Assembly: GCA_003538975.1 (NCBI GenBank)
Contig: DPQQ01000003.1
Location: 1 to 64,000, forward strand
Reading direction: 5' to 3'
Length of the DNA stretch: 64,000 nt
DNA from: Clostridiales bacterium
GTDB lineage: Bacteria; Bacillota; Clostridia; Christensenellales; Borkfalkiaceae
This document shows, one piece after another, positions 22,862-31,457 of this stretch; positions within the stretch are counted from its first letter, which is position 1; each line of letters starts with the position of its first letter. The notes beneath the pieces were generated by a model, which did no database searches, was not told the origin of the DNA, and saw only the letters and a list, made by a program, of their open reading frames with translations. Position numbers and translations under genes: made by a program.

Positions 22862-25327
22862 TTACTTTTTCATCGCAACGATCGTTTCGTTAAGCTTTTC
22901 AAAGTAAATATCCGGCAAGTTGAACAGCGAGCAGATTTCGTAAAGTCTTCCGTATCCGGGTTTGAACATGCCTCTTTTAACTACCCAGGCGTTCTTCTCC
23001 CGGGAATAAATTTCGTTGCAGATATGGTGATATATATCGTTTTTATCGTTATTTTTGTATTCGAACTTTTTAAGAGAATCGAGACTCCTTCTTTCAAAAT
23101 AACCGTTATAATTAGCAACGTCCGCAGTTACAACGTAAGTCTTGCCGAACTCTATGTCCTTTATTATAACTACGGCATATTCGTCCGTATAGGTTTTGTA
23201 ATCTACGGGTTCGCCGTCCGCCGTTACCGAGTATACCTTTCCGTTGCAGTTTTTAAGCTTCAACGTTACCGTTCTGCCGTCCGGCAGAACGGACTTATCG
23301 CCCGTCACGGATATCGTCGTAACCGACTTTCCGCCCGTAACTTCGGTTTTTATTATCGTAAACATTTCTTTATCGCCGCCGTCTTCGTAGAGCTTATATT
23401 CTCCGTCGCCTTCGAATACGTTGAGTTCGAGGTTTACGGGATTTGCAACCGAATTGGTATGTTTATCGCCGGAAAGCGGTAAAATCGTACCCGCCTTCGC
23501 AAATACGGGGATGGTATCGAGCCAGCGGTAAATTTTCATCGTTTTGCCATTCTTACCCGCATAATATACTTCGCCGGTAAAGATATCCGTCCACGTTCCT
23601 TCGGGGAACCATACTTCGAGTTCCGCTATACCGTTATAAATCGATTTTCCGGTTATCGGACATACGAGAAGTTCGCCGAAATAATATTCGTTTCTGTACT
23701 TATAAGCGTTTTCGTTTTCGGGATCTTTATAGTAAAGCGGTTTTATAAGCGTTTCGCCGTAGGTATGGACTTTGTAACCTTCGGAATAAATATACGGAAT
23801 CATCGAGTGACGGAAGCGGAGATATTCTTCCGCGACGAGTCCCGAACCGTTCATGAATACCCACGGTTCTTTAGTGAGCGTTTCAGCTTCGGTGCAATGG
23901 AGTCTCATTATCGGAGAAAAAGCGCCGTACTGAATACTTCTCACGTAGAGTTCGTTATCCGTTTCGCCGCCGTAATGTCCGCCTATGTCGTGGCTCCACC
24001 AGGTATAGCCGACGTTCGATGCGGTAGCGGTGAAGTACGGGAGATAATTCAAAGTTCCGTACGTAATCGTCGTATCGCCGGAAAACCCTACCGGATATCT
24101 GTGCGAACCTATCTTGCAGTATCTCGAAAGTATAAGCGGATCTTTGTGATTTACCGCATTGTCGAGATAATGATAGTGATTTAAGCACCATAACGGATCG
24201 AGCCCCGTCTTTTTGGTTCTGGTACCCTGCTGCCAGTCTATCCACCAGAAGTCCACTCCGTCGTTCTCGTAAGGCTTGTGAAGAATTTTGAAGTAGTTAT
24301 TGATAAAATTGTCGTCGGTCATATCGAACTCGACGGGCGTTTTATCGGGCGTTTTATTCATCGCCGCACACATATCTTTATACTGATCTTCGAAAAATCT
24401 TACGCCGTCTTTCGGGTGGAGATTGAGCGTTATTTTAAGATTCATCTCCTTTATATCTTTAAGAAGCCGTTTATAATCCGGAAAGAGGTTTTTATTCCAG
24501 CTGTAACCCGTCCAGCCGAGCCAGCCGTTGCCCCAGGTAGGATCGGTGCCGTATTCGGCTTTACGCAAATCTTTCGTAAGATTATAATCATCGTCTACTT
24601 TCGTTGCGGGGTGCCAGTCCATATCTATCGTAGCGACGGTGAACGGAACGTCGCGGTCTTCGAATCTTCTTAAAATATTAAGATATTCGTCCTGCGTGTA
24701 GACGTGGTATCTCGACCACCAGTTGCCGAGAGCGTATCTCGGAACAAGCGGAACGCTTCCGGTTATTTTATAAAGGGCCTTTACCGCTTCTTCGTATTCG
24801 TGTCCGTAAACGAATACGTAATCGTCGGCTTCGGGTACGAGCCTGTCTTTCAGATCGCCGTCTTTGCCGAGAATAAGGCTTTCTCTATCGTCTATGATCG
24901 CAACGCCTGTTCTGGAACATACGCCTTCTTCGAGCGGACAGGTCGGGTGATCGTCGGATATGCTTACGGAGCCGCAATACCCGTCGAGAGTTCTGTAAGT
25001 CCCTTTTAAATTACCCTTATTGGTAAGAGGAACGTTTTTGCCGTTTACGGCAGCATAGGACTTTTTATATTCGTCCGCGACGAAAAGTTCCGTTTTATCG
25101 GTGATGATCATTATTCCGTCTTCGAGTTCTTCGACCGTAAAGTTAACCGCCGGCATGTCTCTGAACCATACCGACTGGGTGGCTTCGTCCGTGAACAAAC
25201 CTTTATCCGACTTTTCTATTCTGAACAGTCTGTCAAAGAGCACCGTTATGCGGTAATCTTTATAGGTTACGACGTTTAACGGATTCGCCTTGGGCGAAGT
25301 TTTTGCGATAAGATGTTTGTCTAACAT
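22862..25327 (-). CDS. Glycoside hydrolase family 31 (alpha-glucosidase-like)
   Basis: 821 residues with the GH31 plan: N-terminal beta-sandwich, (beta/alpha)8 barrel from about residue 190 (VPRYALGNWWSRYHVYTQDEY), and C-terminal beta domains. The nucleophile Asp lies in DFWWIDWQQGT and the acid/base Asp in FSGDTT. The barrel also has WWSHDIGGHYGG and SPIMRLHC. WIDWQQG replaces the more common W.DMNE form, as in one GH31 subgroup. There is no signal peptide, so it should be cytoplasmic and act on alpha-linked glucosides or xylosides. Its start has AAGGAG. The divergent AraC protein is the likely regulator. Confidence 0.9.
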   Translation of the reverse strand: MLDKHLIAKTSPKANPLNVVTYKDYRITVLFDRLFRIEKSDKGLFTDEATQSVWFRDMPAVNFTVEELEDGIMIITDKTELFVADEYKKSYAAVNGKNVPLTNKGNLKGTYRTLDGYCGSVSISDDHPTCPLEEGVCSRTGVAIIDDRESLILGKDGDLKDRLVPEADDYVFVYGHEYEEAVKALYKITGSVPLVPRYALGNWWSRYHVYTQDEYLNILRRFEDRDVPFTVATIDMDWHPATKVDDDYNLTKDLRKAEYGTDPTWGNGWLGWTGYSWNKNLFPDYKRLLKDIKEMNLKITLNLHPKDGVRFFEDQYKDMCAAMNKTPDKTPVEFDMTDDNFINNYFKILHKPYENDGVDFWWIDWQQGTRTKKTGLDPLWCLNHYHYLDNAVNHKDPLILSRYCKIGSHRYPVGFSGDTTITYGTLNYLPYFTATASNVGYTWWSHDIGGHYGGETDNELYVRSIQYGAFSPIMRLHCTEAETLTKEPWVFMNGSGLVAEEYLRFRHSMIPYIYSEGYKVHTYGETLIKPLYYKDPENENAYKYRNEYYFGELLVCPITGKSIYNGIAELEVWFPEGTWTDIFTGEVYYAGKNGKTMKIYRWLDTIPVFAKAGTILPLSGDKHTNSVANPVNLELNVFEGDGEYKLYEDGGDKEMFTIIKTEVTGGKSVTTISVTGDKSVLPDGRTVTLKLKNCNGKVYSVTADGEPVDYKTYTDEYAVVIIKDIEFGKTYVVTADVANYNGYFERRSLDSLKKFEYKNNDKNDIYHHICNEIYSREKNAWVVKRGMFKPGYGRLYEICSLFNLPDIYFEKLNETIVAMKK

Positions 25328-25442
25328 TTTCTCTCCTTTTTTTCTTTAAATTCTTTGATTTTTACCTTTTTGTTTTTAATCGGAAATCTTTTTTACATTT
25401 AGTTGAAAAAGATTCCCTTTCATGTTAAACTTATCATAAAAG

Positions 25443-25472
25443 TTGGCATAATTGTTAAAAAAACTTTACAAT
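25443..25472 (+). promoter_or_regulatory. Promoter of the 25497 araC-type gene
   Basis: TTGGCA (25443-25448), 18 nt, TACAAT (25467-25472). The start near 25479 leaves a leader of only about 18 nt without an obvious RBS. Confidence 0.5.
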
Positions 25473-25496
25473 ATTATCAAAAAAATTGCGGTGTTT

Positions 25497-26282
25497 ATGA
25501 AAAACGAATTTAATTATGAGTCGCACAGAGATTTTGAAGAATTTTACGCTTCGTTTGACGACGAGACGCCTATTCACTTTCACCGGTCGATAGAATTCAT
25601 GTTCGTAAAGTCGGGAGAGAAGCCTTATACCGCAGGATTGGAATCCGGCGTTATCAAAGCGGGGGAACTTTTGATCGTTCCTCCTCTCTTTCCTCATTCG
25701 TTCCATCCGATACAGGGCGGCGGGGCGGTAAAATGCAACGTTCTGCCCGCAAAATACAGCGACGTGTGGGAAAACTTTTTAAAAGGCAAAACGCCCGCGT
25801 CGCTTGTGATAAGAGACCTTAACCTTGCCGCCGAACTCGAAGAACATCTTTCGGTAATAAACAACACCGTCTCTCCCGTACTTAAAGACGGCGTTTACAA
25901 ATATGTTCTGGGGAGAATTTTCCAGAAAGTGAAATTTACCGACGCTCCGAAATCGAAAACGAGCGGCTTCGCCACCGAGGTTTTAAGATATATAGACGAA
26001 AATTTTTCGGACGATATTACTCTGGACGAAACCGCCAAAGAATTCGGGTATTCGAAATATTACTTTTCGTCTCTTTTTAACGAGAGATTCAAAACGAACT
26101 TCAGAACTTACCTTAACAACGTGCGGATCGAAAAGGCAAAAAAAATGCTCGAAACTCTACCCCTTTCGGAAGTCGCTTTCCGCTCGGGGTACAAAAGTCT
26201 GCAGTCGTTCTTTTTTAACTTCAAAAAAGTGACAGGGATCACCCCTAAAGAATACGTCCGTTCTCAAAATCTTTCGGAATAA
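25497..26282 (+). CDS. AraC-family regulator beside GH31
   Basis: The 261-residue protein has an N-terminal cupin sensor (IHFHRSIEFMFVKSGEK, LLIVPPLFPHSFHPI), with the His pattern usual for sugar-responsive members. The C-terminal AraC DNA-binding domain shows ITLDETAKEFGYSKYYFSSLF and FKKVTGITPKEYVR. I prefer the ATG at 25497; the TTG at 25452 lies before the predicted transcription start. It is divergent from GH31 across about 170 nt and probably senses the sugar that enzyme releases. Confidence 0.87.
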   Translation: MKNEFNYESHRDFEEFYASFDDETPIHFHRSIEFMFVKSGEKPYTAGLESGVIKAGELLIVPPLFPHSFHPIQGGGAVKCNVLPAKYSDVWENFLKGKTPASLVIRDLNLAAELEEHLSVINNTVSPVLKDGVYKYVLGRIFQKVKFTDAPKSKTSGFATEVLRYIDENFSDDITLDETAKEFGYSKYYFSSLFNERFKTNFRTYLNNVRIEKAKKMLETLPLSEVAFRSGYKSLQSFFFNFKKVTGITPKEYVRSQNLSE

Positions 26283-26368
26283 AGTTCCGGTATATAAAAC
26301 GACGTTAGGGCTTTATGCAAAACGTCATAGCCTGAAATTTTAAGGTCTGTTATATTCAAAGCAATACA

Positions 26369-26410
26369 AAAGCCGTCCGGCGTTATCCCGGACGGCTTGT
26401 TTTATTTTTT
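26369..26410 (+). terminator. Terminator of the 25497 araC-type gene
   Basis: AAGCCGTCCGG/CCGGACGGCTT around CGTTATC, then TGTTTTATTTTTT. Confidence 0.85.
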
Positions 26411-26417
26411 GTTTTTC

Positions 26418-26472
26418 GGTACGGTTTCGGCAAACCGTCGTTTTATATATGGTAACGTTACGGCGATACAGG
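26418..26472. repeat. Two tandem copies of the dispersed repeat
   Basis: GGTACGGTTTCGGCAAACCG (26418-26437) and GGTAACGTTACGGCGATACA (from 26451) end 2 nt before the mgtE stop codon. Between them, CGTTTTATATAT is the inverted second-half motif. A related half (GGTATATAAAACGACG, 26289-26304) lies upstream of the terminator. Confidence 0.7.
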
Positions 26473-26474
26473 TA

Positions 26475-27848
26475 TCAAAGCAACGCGCCTGCAAGAGCGC
26501 AGAATACGAGAAGCGAAAGCGCGTCTACAATGGTTGTTATGAACGGACTTGCGACTACCGCGGGATCGAGTTTTATGAGCTTTGCAAAGAGCGGAAGCAT
26601 ACAACCGATGAATTTAGCCATAACGACGGTTATGGCAAGAGCGAAGGCAACCACAAGCGAACGGATTACCGTATAATCGTATCCGAAGATAAGTCTGTCG
26701 ATAAGCTGGAGCTTCAAAAAGCAAGCCGCACCGAGACATACGGCGCAGATAAGTCCTACCCGCAATTCCTTCCAGACGACTTTGAAAATATCTTTAAATT
26801 CTATTTCGTTAAGAGCAATTCCTCGGATAATGGTTACCGACGACTGTCCTCCGGCGTTACCCGCAGTGTCCATAAGCATGGGTACGCATGCGACGAGAAC
26901 GGTCGGCAGCATCGCTTCGTAATGATTAAGTATAAGTCCCGTAAACGTTGCCGAAACCATCAGGAGAAGCAGCCACGGTATGCGCGAAGCCCATATTCTC
27001 CATACGCTGGTTTTAAGATAAGGCTTTTCGGTTGGTACGATAGCCGCCATCTTCGCGATATCTTCGGAAGCTTCCTTATTAATGATGTCGATTATATCGT
27101 CGACGGTTACGATGCCGACAAGGCGTTTTTCTTTGTCGACTATGGGCATCGTCAGAACGTCGTACTTTTTAAATAAGTGAGCGAGAGTTTCCTGATCGGT
27201 GAAGGTCTCGCCGTAAATAACGTCCTCTTCCATTATGTCGCCGATGCGGGCTTCGGGCTTTGCGAGAATAATATCTTTTATCGAAACTACGCCTTTAAGA
27301 ACTCTCGCAGAGTCGGTTACGTAAAAGGTATTGATCTGCTCGGTATCCTTTGCAAGCTTGCGGATTCTGGCAATAGCGGTCTCTACGGTCATTTCGGTCT
27401 TAAGGTCGATATACTCCGTCGTCATTATCGTACCGGCGGTATCGTCTTCGTACTGCAAAAGTTTGTTTATCGCCGCGCGAGTGTCCGGGTTAGAGTTTGC
27501 AAGAACTCTTTTAACTACGTTGGCGGGCATTTCTTCAAGAAGGTCCGCTGCGTCGTCCAGAGACAAATCTTCGATTATGTTATGAACTTCGGCGTCCGAA
27601 AGTTTGCGGATGATTTCTTCCTGTATGTCCGGCGAAATGTATGAAAATACGTCCGCAGCCGCGCCCTTGGGAAGCAATCTGAAAACTTTGACCATGTCTT
27701 CGTCGTCTTTGATTTCTTCGAAAAATTCCGCTATATCCTGTTCGTACATATCGGAAAGCTCTCGCTTCAACTCACCGTATTTCTTTTCTTTTAACAGTTC
27801 GTTTAGTTTTGCGAAAACGTTTTCTACGTCCATTACGTCGTTCTCCAT
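26475..27848 (-). CDS. mgtE: Magnesium transporter MgtE
   Basis: 457 residues with the full MgtE plan. The N domain (about 10-130) includes DDAADLLEEMP. Two CBS domains (about 135-255) include YVTDSARVLKGVVSIKDIILAKP and DVLTMPIVDKEKRLVGIVTVDDIIDII. The five-helix pore (about 285-457) carries MLMDTAGNAGGQSSVTIIRGIA, the conserved Mg2+ pore segment. It forms a dimeric Mg2+ channel in the inner membrane, gated by cytosolic Mg2+ bound to the CBS/N domains. The ATG follows AAAGGAGG. The roughly 370-nt leader carries an M-box riboswitch. Confidence 0.95.
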   Translation of the reverse strand: MENDVMDVENVFAKLNELLKEKKYGELKRELSDMYEQDIAEFFEEIKDDEDMVKVFRLLPKGAAADVFSYISPDIQEEIIRKLSDAEVHNIIEDLSLDDAADLLEEMPANVVKRVLANSNPDTRAAINKLLQYEDDTAGTIMTTEYIDLKTEMTVETAIARIRKLAKDTEQINTFYVTDSARVLKGVVSIKDIILAKPEARIGDIMEEDVIYGETFTDQETLAHLFKKYDVLTMPIVDKEKRLVGIVTVDDIIDIINKEASEDIAKMAAIVPTEKPYLKTSVWRIWASRIPWLLLLMVSATFTGLILNHYEAMLPTVLVACVPMLMDTAGNAGGQSSVTIIRGIALNEIEFKDIFKVVWKELRVGLICAVCLGAACFLKLQLIDRLIFGYDYTVIRSLVVAFALAITVVMAKFIGCMLPLFAKLIKLDPAVVASPFITTIVDALSLLVFCALAGALL

Positions 27849-28020
27849 GTTTATGCCTCCTTTTGTTTATTTAAGCCTTGCTGCTTTTTAAGTTTTATGC
27901 TATCTGCGGTTAATTAAAGTTAACTACTATAATAGTATGCTCCTTGATATTATCTTCGAAACGGAAAGGTTCCTTTTTTGCCTGCTTGCCGGGTGGAATT
28001 CACCTGACCGGTTGCTCTTA

Positions 28021-28055
28021 CAAAAATCAAACCCCATGCGGAAAGCATGAGGTTT
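28021..28055 (-). terminator. M-box attenuator terminator
   Basis: On the minus strand AAACCTCATGC/GCATGGGGTTT with loop TTTCC, then GATTTTTG. It lies between aptamer and mgtE, as expected for Mg2+-dependent attenuation. Confidence 0.82.
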
Positions 28056-28065
28056 ATAGTTAAAC

Positions 28066-28222
28066 GGGCTATCGTCCGAGCTTTAACTTTACAGGGCGGT
28101 GAAATTGTGTTATGCTGCGCCTTGAGTCGACGTAACCTGTTCAAACCGAAGCAAAATTGTCTCCACTTTTGCTCGGCAACAATCCATATCCCTGTATGAG
28201 CCTTGCCTACCGATCTTCAATT
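28066..28222 (-). ncRNA. M-box (ykoK) magnesium riboswitch
   Basis: On the minus strand the leader reads GGTAGGCAAGGCTCATACAG near its start. Near its end it reads CCCTGTAAAGTTAAAGCTCG followed by GACGATAG; these match the conserved M-box ends (GGUGAGGCUCC..., ...ACAGUGCUAAAGCUCUACGAU). The gene controlled is mgtE, the classic target. With Mg2+ bound the downstream terminator should form. Confidence 0.9.
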
Positions 28223-28230
28223 GTATTAAA

Positions 28231-28259
28231 ATTTTAATCCTTAAAGGCCCTTTTGTCAA
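28231..28259 (-). promoter_or_regulatory. Promoter of the M-box-mgtE transcript
   Basis: Minus strand TTGACA (28254-28259), 17 nt, TAAAAT (28231-28236). The start near 28224 coincides with the aptamer's 5' end. Confidence 0.75.
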
Positions 28260-28324
28260 CGATTCTTACTATACTAAAAAAATTTTTTTATTTTTTTCGT
28301 TTTAAAAGCCGCCGCACGCCGCCG

Positions 28325-28353
28325 TTGACTTTACGCCGTATCTTTGCTAAAAT
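28325..28353 (+). promoter_or_regulatory. Promoter of the 28360 gene, leaderless geometry
   Basis: TTGACT (28325-28330), 17 nt, TAAAAT (28348-28353). A start 7 nt after the -10 would be the A of the ATG at 28360. Confidence 0.65.
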
Positions 28354-28359
28354 TTATAT

Positions 28360-29382
28360 ATGGAATTATTTTCGGACAGTCTAAAAAAAGACAAAAAAAT
28401 GAATACGGGCAATACGATTTACGAACTTACGGAAGAATATCGTGACGACGATAAAAACGTATTTTTCCGTCGGCTTAAAATCAACGTAAGCGCCGCAAAA
28501 AACGGCGGCGGTACGGTACGGATAGCAATGATTTCAGATCCGCGATTCAATTCGTGCGATATACAGGATTTAAGCGACCCAGAACTTCAATACACCTTTT
28601 CTAAACGAACCGAACTTGCCTTCGGCGAATCTGCGGAAAGCGTGGATAACGCCATGGCTTTTATAAAATCGCTCGGCAATATAAATAAAACGATCGTTAC
28701 GGGCAATCTCTGCGACTACCTTTCGCACGGGGCGATAACGCTTGTCAAGCGGCATATTTTAAGCTCGGATCTTAACGTTACCGCCGTTCCCGGCAGAACC
28801 GACTTCACTAAAAAAACGGGAACGCACACCTTCGACACGAATCCCCTTTTTGAAAGAGTAAATACTCTTAAAGCCGCTCTCGGAAACGATATGTTTTACC
28901 GCTCCGAAATCATCGGTAGCGTTATGATAATTACGATGATAAACGCGACGAAGGTCCGCCCCGACAAAGGCGCCGATTCTGATAAAGAATTTTCGGGGCA
29001 CTATCTTTTTTCGCAGAAAGAAGCTCTTATTAAAGACCTTGATTTTGCCCGCAAAAACGAACTTTCAGTCCTTATCTTCGAGAGCGAACCGCTGTTTTCG
29101 ACTGTTTGCGATATAAATTCTGCATCGGTATCGAATAATCCCGAAGCAAAATCAAATTTTAACAACCTTACCGGGAACAGAGATTCGGATACCGCTACCG
29201 ACAAAGCCGTGTATTCGATTATCTCAAACGGCGCGGACGTGATAAGAGGCGTTTTTTGCGGCGCGGACAATTTTTGTGCGACAAAATTAAACGGAGATAA
29301 CGGCGATATTTTACAGATAGCCACCGAACCCGTCGTAAAACATACGCCTTTCGGGAGCCTTCTTTTCATCGAAATCGGATAA
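28360..29382 (+). CDS. Degenerate calcineurin-like phosphoesterase-fold protein
   Basis: 340 residues laid out like a metallophosphoesterase but with the metal-binding motifs eroded. MISDPRF stands where SDxH is usual, VTGNLCDY where GDxxD, AVPGRTD where GNHD, and GVFCGADNF where the final GH(T/S)H motif should be. Hydrophobic strands keep the usual spacing. I infer a catalytically dead or repurposed member; an unrelated fold remains possible. No RBS precedes either Met (28360 or 28399), and the promoter spacing suggests a leaderless message starting at 28360. The gene is divergent from the M-box leader and otherwise alone. Confidence 0.65.
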   Translation: MELFSDSLKKDKKMNTGNTIYELTEEYRDDDKNVFFRRLKINVSAAKNGGGTVRIAMISDPRFNSCDIQDLSDPELQYTFSKRTELAFGESAESVDNAMAFIKSLGNINKTIVTGNLCDYLSHGAITLVKRHILSSDLNVTAVPGRTDFTKKTGTHTFDTNPLFERVNTLKAALGNDMFYRSEIIGSVMIITMINATKVRPDKGADSDKEFSGHYLFSQKEALIKDLDFARKNELSVLIFESEPLFSTVCDINSASVSNNPEAKSNFNNLTGNRDSDTATDKAVYSIISNGADVIRGVFCGADNFCATKLNGDNGDILQIATEPVVKHTPFGSLLFIEIG

Positions 29383-29549
29383 ACAAAAATTATACGAATA
29401 ATTTACCGCATATTTGTATAAATATATAAATGTAAACCGTTTTGTATTGTATTTTGAGTAACTTGCGAATGTACGGCATTAAATTCGGGTTTAAGGCAAT
29501 ATGTTTTTAACGTAATCGCATTATTTTTACCTGCGGAAGCTAAAAACGC

Positions 29550-29578
29550 TTGACAATACGGTCAAAACAATCTATTAT
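29550..29578 (+). promoter_or_regulatory. Promoter of tRNA-fMet
   Basis: TTGACA (29550-29555), 17 nt, TATTAT (29573-29578). The predicted start near 29585 leaves an 87-nt leader before the tRNA, which contains an ATCGGAA/TTCCGAT hairpin. The 29383-29549 stretch shows nothing else. Confidence 0.65.
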
Positions 29579-29671
29579 ATATAGGCTAAGCGAGAATGCG
29601 AAAGGCTTTTCGTTTGGTAGGGGTAAGCTTTTATGCTTATAAACATATCGGAACTATTTCCGATATCATAT

Positions 29672-29749
<78 letters not shown>

Positions 29750-29752
29750 TTA

Positions 29753-29782
29753 AAAGAACAGCGCTTCGGCTGTTCTTTTTTT
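29753..29782 (+). terminator. Terminator of tRNA-fMet
   Basis: AAGAACAGC/GCTGTTCTT with loop GCTTCG, then TTTTT. Confidence 0.88.
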
Positions 29783-29787
29783 ATCCC

Positions 29788-29816
29788 TTGCATTATTCGG
29801 CGGAGTTTGATATTAT
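29788..29816 (+). promoter_or_regulatory. Promoter of the SDR gene, leaderless geometry
   Basis: TTGCAT (29788-29793), 17 nt, TATTAT (29811-29816). Seven nt on is the A of the ATG at 29823. Confidence 0.6.
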
Positions 29817-29822
29817 ATTGAT

Positions 29823-30743
29823 ATGGAAAACGAAAAAATTACCGGAAACAATAATAAAAAATACGTTCTCGTAACGGGAGCGTTCGGCGGAATGGGATTA
29901 AAAACCTGCGAGCTTCTGCTCAAAAAAGGTTATGCGGTCGTCGCTCTCGACAAAAAAGTAAAAACGGCAGCGTTTCAGGACACCGTTACGGGCGAACCAT
30001 TGCCGTTTTATCCGATAGAGTGCGACGTCACCGACGAAAATTCGATTAAAGAAGCTTATCTGGAAGTTACCGAAATTACCGGAAATCTTTTCGCGATAAT
30101 TCATTTTGCGGGCATATACATGCTCGACTCTCTGATCGAAATTCCGGAAAGCAACATGCGGAAAATTTTCGACGTGAACTTTTTCGGAGCGTATCTTATA
30201 AACAGAAATTTTGCGGATCTGCTCGTTAAAAACGGGCGTATAATAATAACGACGAGCGAACTTGCTCCTCTCGATCCCCTTCCGTTTACCGGCATTTATG
30301 CGGTCACAAAGGGTGCGCTCGACAAGTACGCATACTCGCTCAGAATGGAACTTCAGCTTAAAGATATTTACGTTTCGGTCATACGCGCGGGCGCGGTTTC
30401 GACGGGAATGTTAGGCGTTTCGACCGCGGAACTCGATAAATTCTGCGAAAAGACCACTCGCTATAAATACAATGCCGAACGCTTCAGAAAGATCGTGGAC
30501 AGCGTTGAAGCGAAAGCCGTCCCGCCCGAAAAAATCGCCGTAAAAGCGATTAAAATTCTCGAAAAAAACAAACCGAAATTCGCATATTCTATAAACCGGA
30601 ACAAACTTCTTGTTCTTCTCGATATTTTACCGAAAAGCGTAAGGTTTTACGCAATAAAAAAGGTATTAAAGCCGGAACCCGAACAAAAAGATTTATCTGA
30701 AAATACCGCAAAAAACAATGAGAAAGAGGAAGATAATTTATAA
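29823..30743 (+). CDS. Short-chain dehydrogenase/reductase
   Basis: 306 residues with the classical SDR pattern: nucleotide-binding TGAFGGMG near residue 20, an acidic DVTDENS, HFAG in place of NNAG, catalytic Ser in IITTSELAPL and YAVTK holding the Tyr and Lys. A charged tail of about 50 residues follows the fold. The substrate cannot be told. A cluster of acidic residues ends the protein. No RBS precedes the ATG and the promoter spacing suggests a leaderless message. It follows tRNA-fMet and is monocistronic. Confidence 0.87.
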   Translation: MENEKITGNNNKKYVLVTGAFGGMGLKTCELLLKKGYAVVALDKKVKTAAFQDTVTGEPLPFYPIECDVTDENSIKEAYLEVTEITGNLFAIIHFAGIYMLDSLIEIPESNMRKIFDVNFFGAYLINRNFADLLVKNGRIIITTSELAPLDPLPFTGIYAVTKGALDKYAYSLRMELQLKDIYVSVIRAGAVSTGMLGVSTAELDKFCEKTTRYKYNAERFRKIVDSVEAKAVPPEKIAVKAIKILEKNKPKFAYSINRNKLLVLLDILPKSVRFYAIKKVLKPEPEQKDLSENTAKNNEKEEDNL

Positions 30744-30761
30744 AAAATAAAATTATATAGA

Positions 30762-30791
30762 AATAAAAGCCCGCAAAGCGAGCTTTTATTT
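30762..30791 (+). terminator. Terminator of the SDR gene
   Basis: AATAAAAGC and GCTTTTATT arms separated by CCGCAAAGCGA, 18 nt after the stop codon. A T-rich tail follows on both strands. Confidence 0.7.
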
Positions 30792-30901
30792 TGTGAAAAT
30801 TCAATTTACGGACATATAACTTTCAGTTTACAAGATACGATTTTAAGTTTACAAAAATATACTTTATAAATCTGTCTGTAAAATATTCCGCCGAATACGG
30901 G

Positions 30902-31297
30902 TTAATTTTCTTCCGCGACGACGTCGGCGGTCGGCGCCCATTTCGCAACGCTCTGAATACCCTTTTTGCACGAATCTTTAGAAGCGTAGCCGTCTTCCGA
31001 TATGCAGAGAAGTTCGCCGTTGGAAGCGTACAGACGGAAGCGGTATTCGCCCGCCTTGTCCTGATAAATTTCGAACTTGGGGAATTTTAACGCTTCTTTA
31101 CGATCCTTAAGAGTAAGGTCGTCGACGTGAACGGTTGCGTTCTTTCTGACGCTCTCAACGCCCGCTTTAAGCGAAGCAAGGGACGAATACCCCGTGCCGC
31201 CGCTTACGGCGATGGTTATCTTGTTAAAACTTTTAAGGCGATAGTTAAAATATCCCTTAGCGGTCTTGTAGTAAGCAAACTGACCTTTCATTTCCAT
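30902..31297 (-). CDS. DUF1508 (YegP-like) two-domain protein
   Basis: 131 residues with two tandem DUF1508-type repeats. The first shows FAYYKTAKGYFNYRL...GYSSLASLKAGVESVRKNA. The second shows FEIYQDKAGEYRFRLYASNGELLCISEDGYASKDSCKKGIQSVAKWA, which is the better match to the YegP consensus. Members are small cytoplasmic proteins of unknown biochemical role. AGGGAGAT lies upstream of the start. It is flanked on its 5' side by a dispersed repeat copy and then mscL on the same strand. Confidence 0.85.
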   Translation of the reverse strand: MEMKGQFAYYKTAKGYFNYRLKSFNKITIAVSGGTGYSSLASLKAGVESVRKNATVHVDDLTLKDRKEALKFPKFEIYQDKAGEYRFRLYASNGELLCISEDGYASKDSCKKGIQSVAKWAPTADVVAEEN

Positions 31298-31379
31298 GGT
31301 TTTATCTCCCTTCTTTTGTTTATTTTTACACCTTTCGTGTTAAAACCTATGTTTTTATTTAGTTGTATTGTTTATTCAC

Positions 31380-31440
31380 GGTACGATTTCGGCAATACAG
31401 TACGGTCTTAACCACACCGTTTTATGCCAAAGCAATACGG
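31380..31440. repeat. Copy of the dispersed repeat between mscL and the DUF1508 gene
   Basis: GGTACGATTTCGGCAATACA starts at 31380, followed by CGTTTTATGCC and GCAATACGG, matching the second half of the copy at 34118. Confidence 0.75.
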
Positions 31441-31457
31441 AATAACAAAACTCCCGC

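Noticed and set aside
27950..28144. Small ORF within the mgtE leader
   Set aside because: It lies across the M-box and its attenuator, has no RBS, and the RNA structure explains the sequence.
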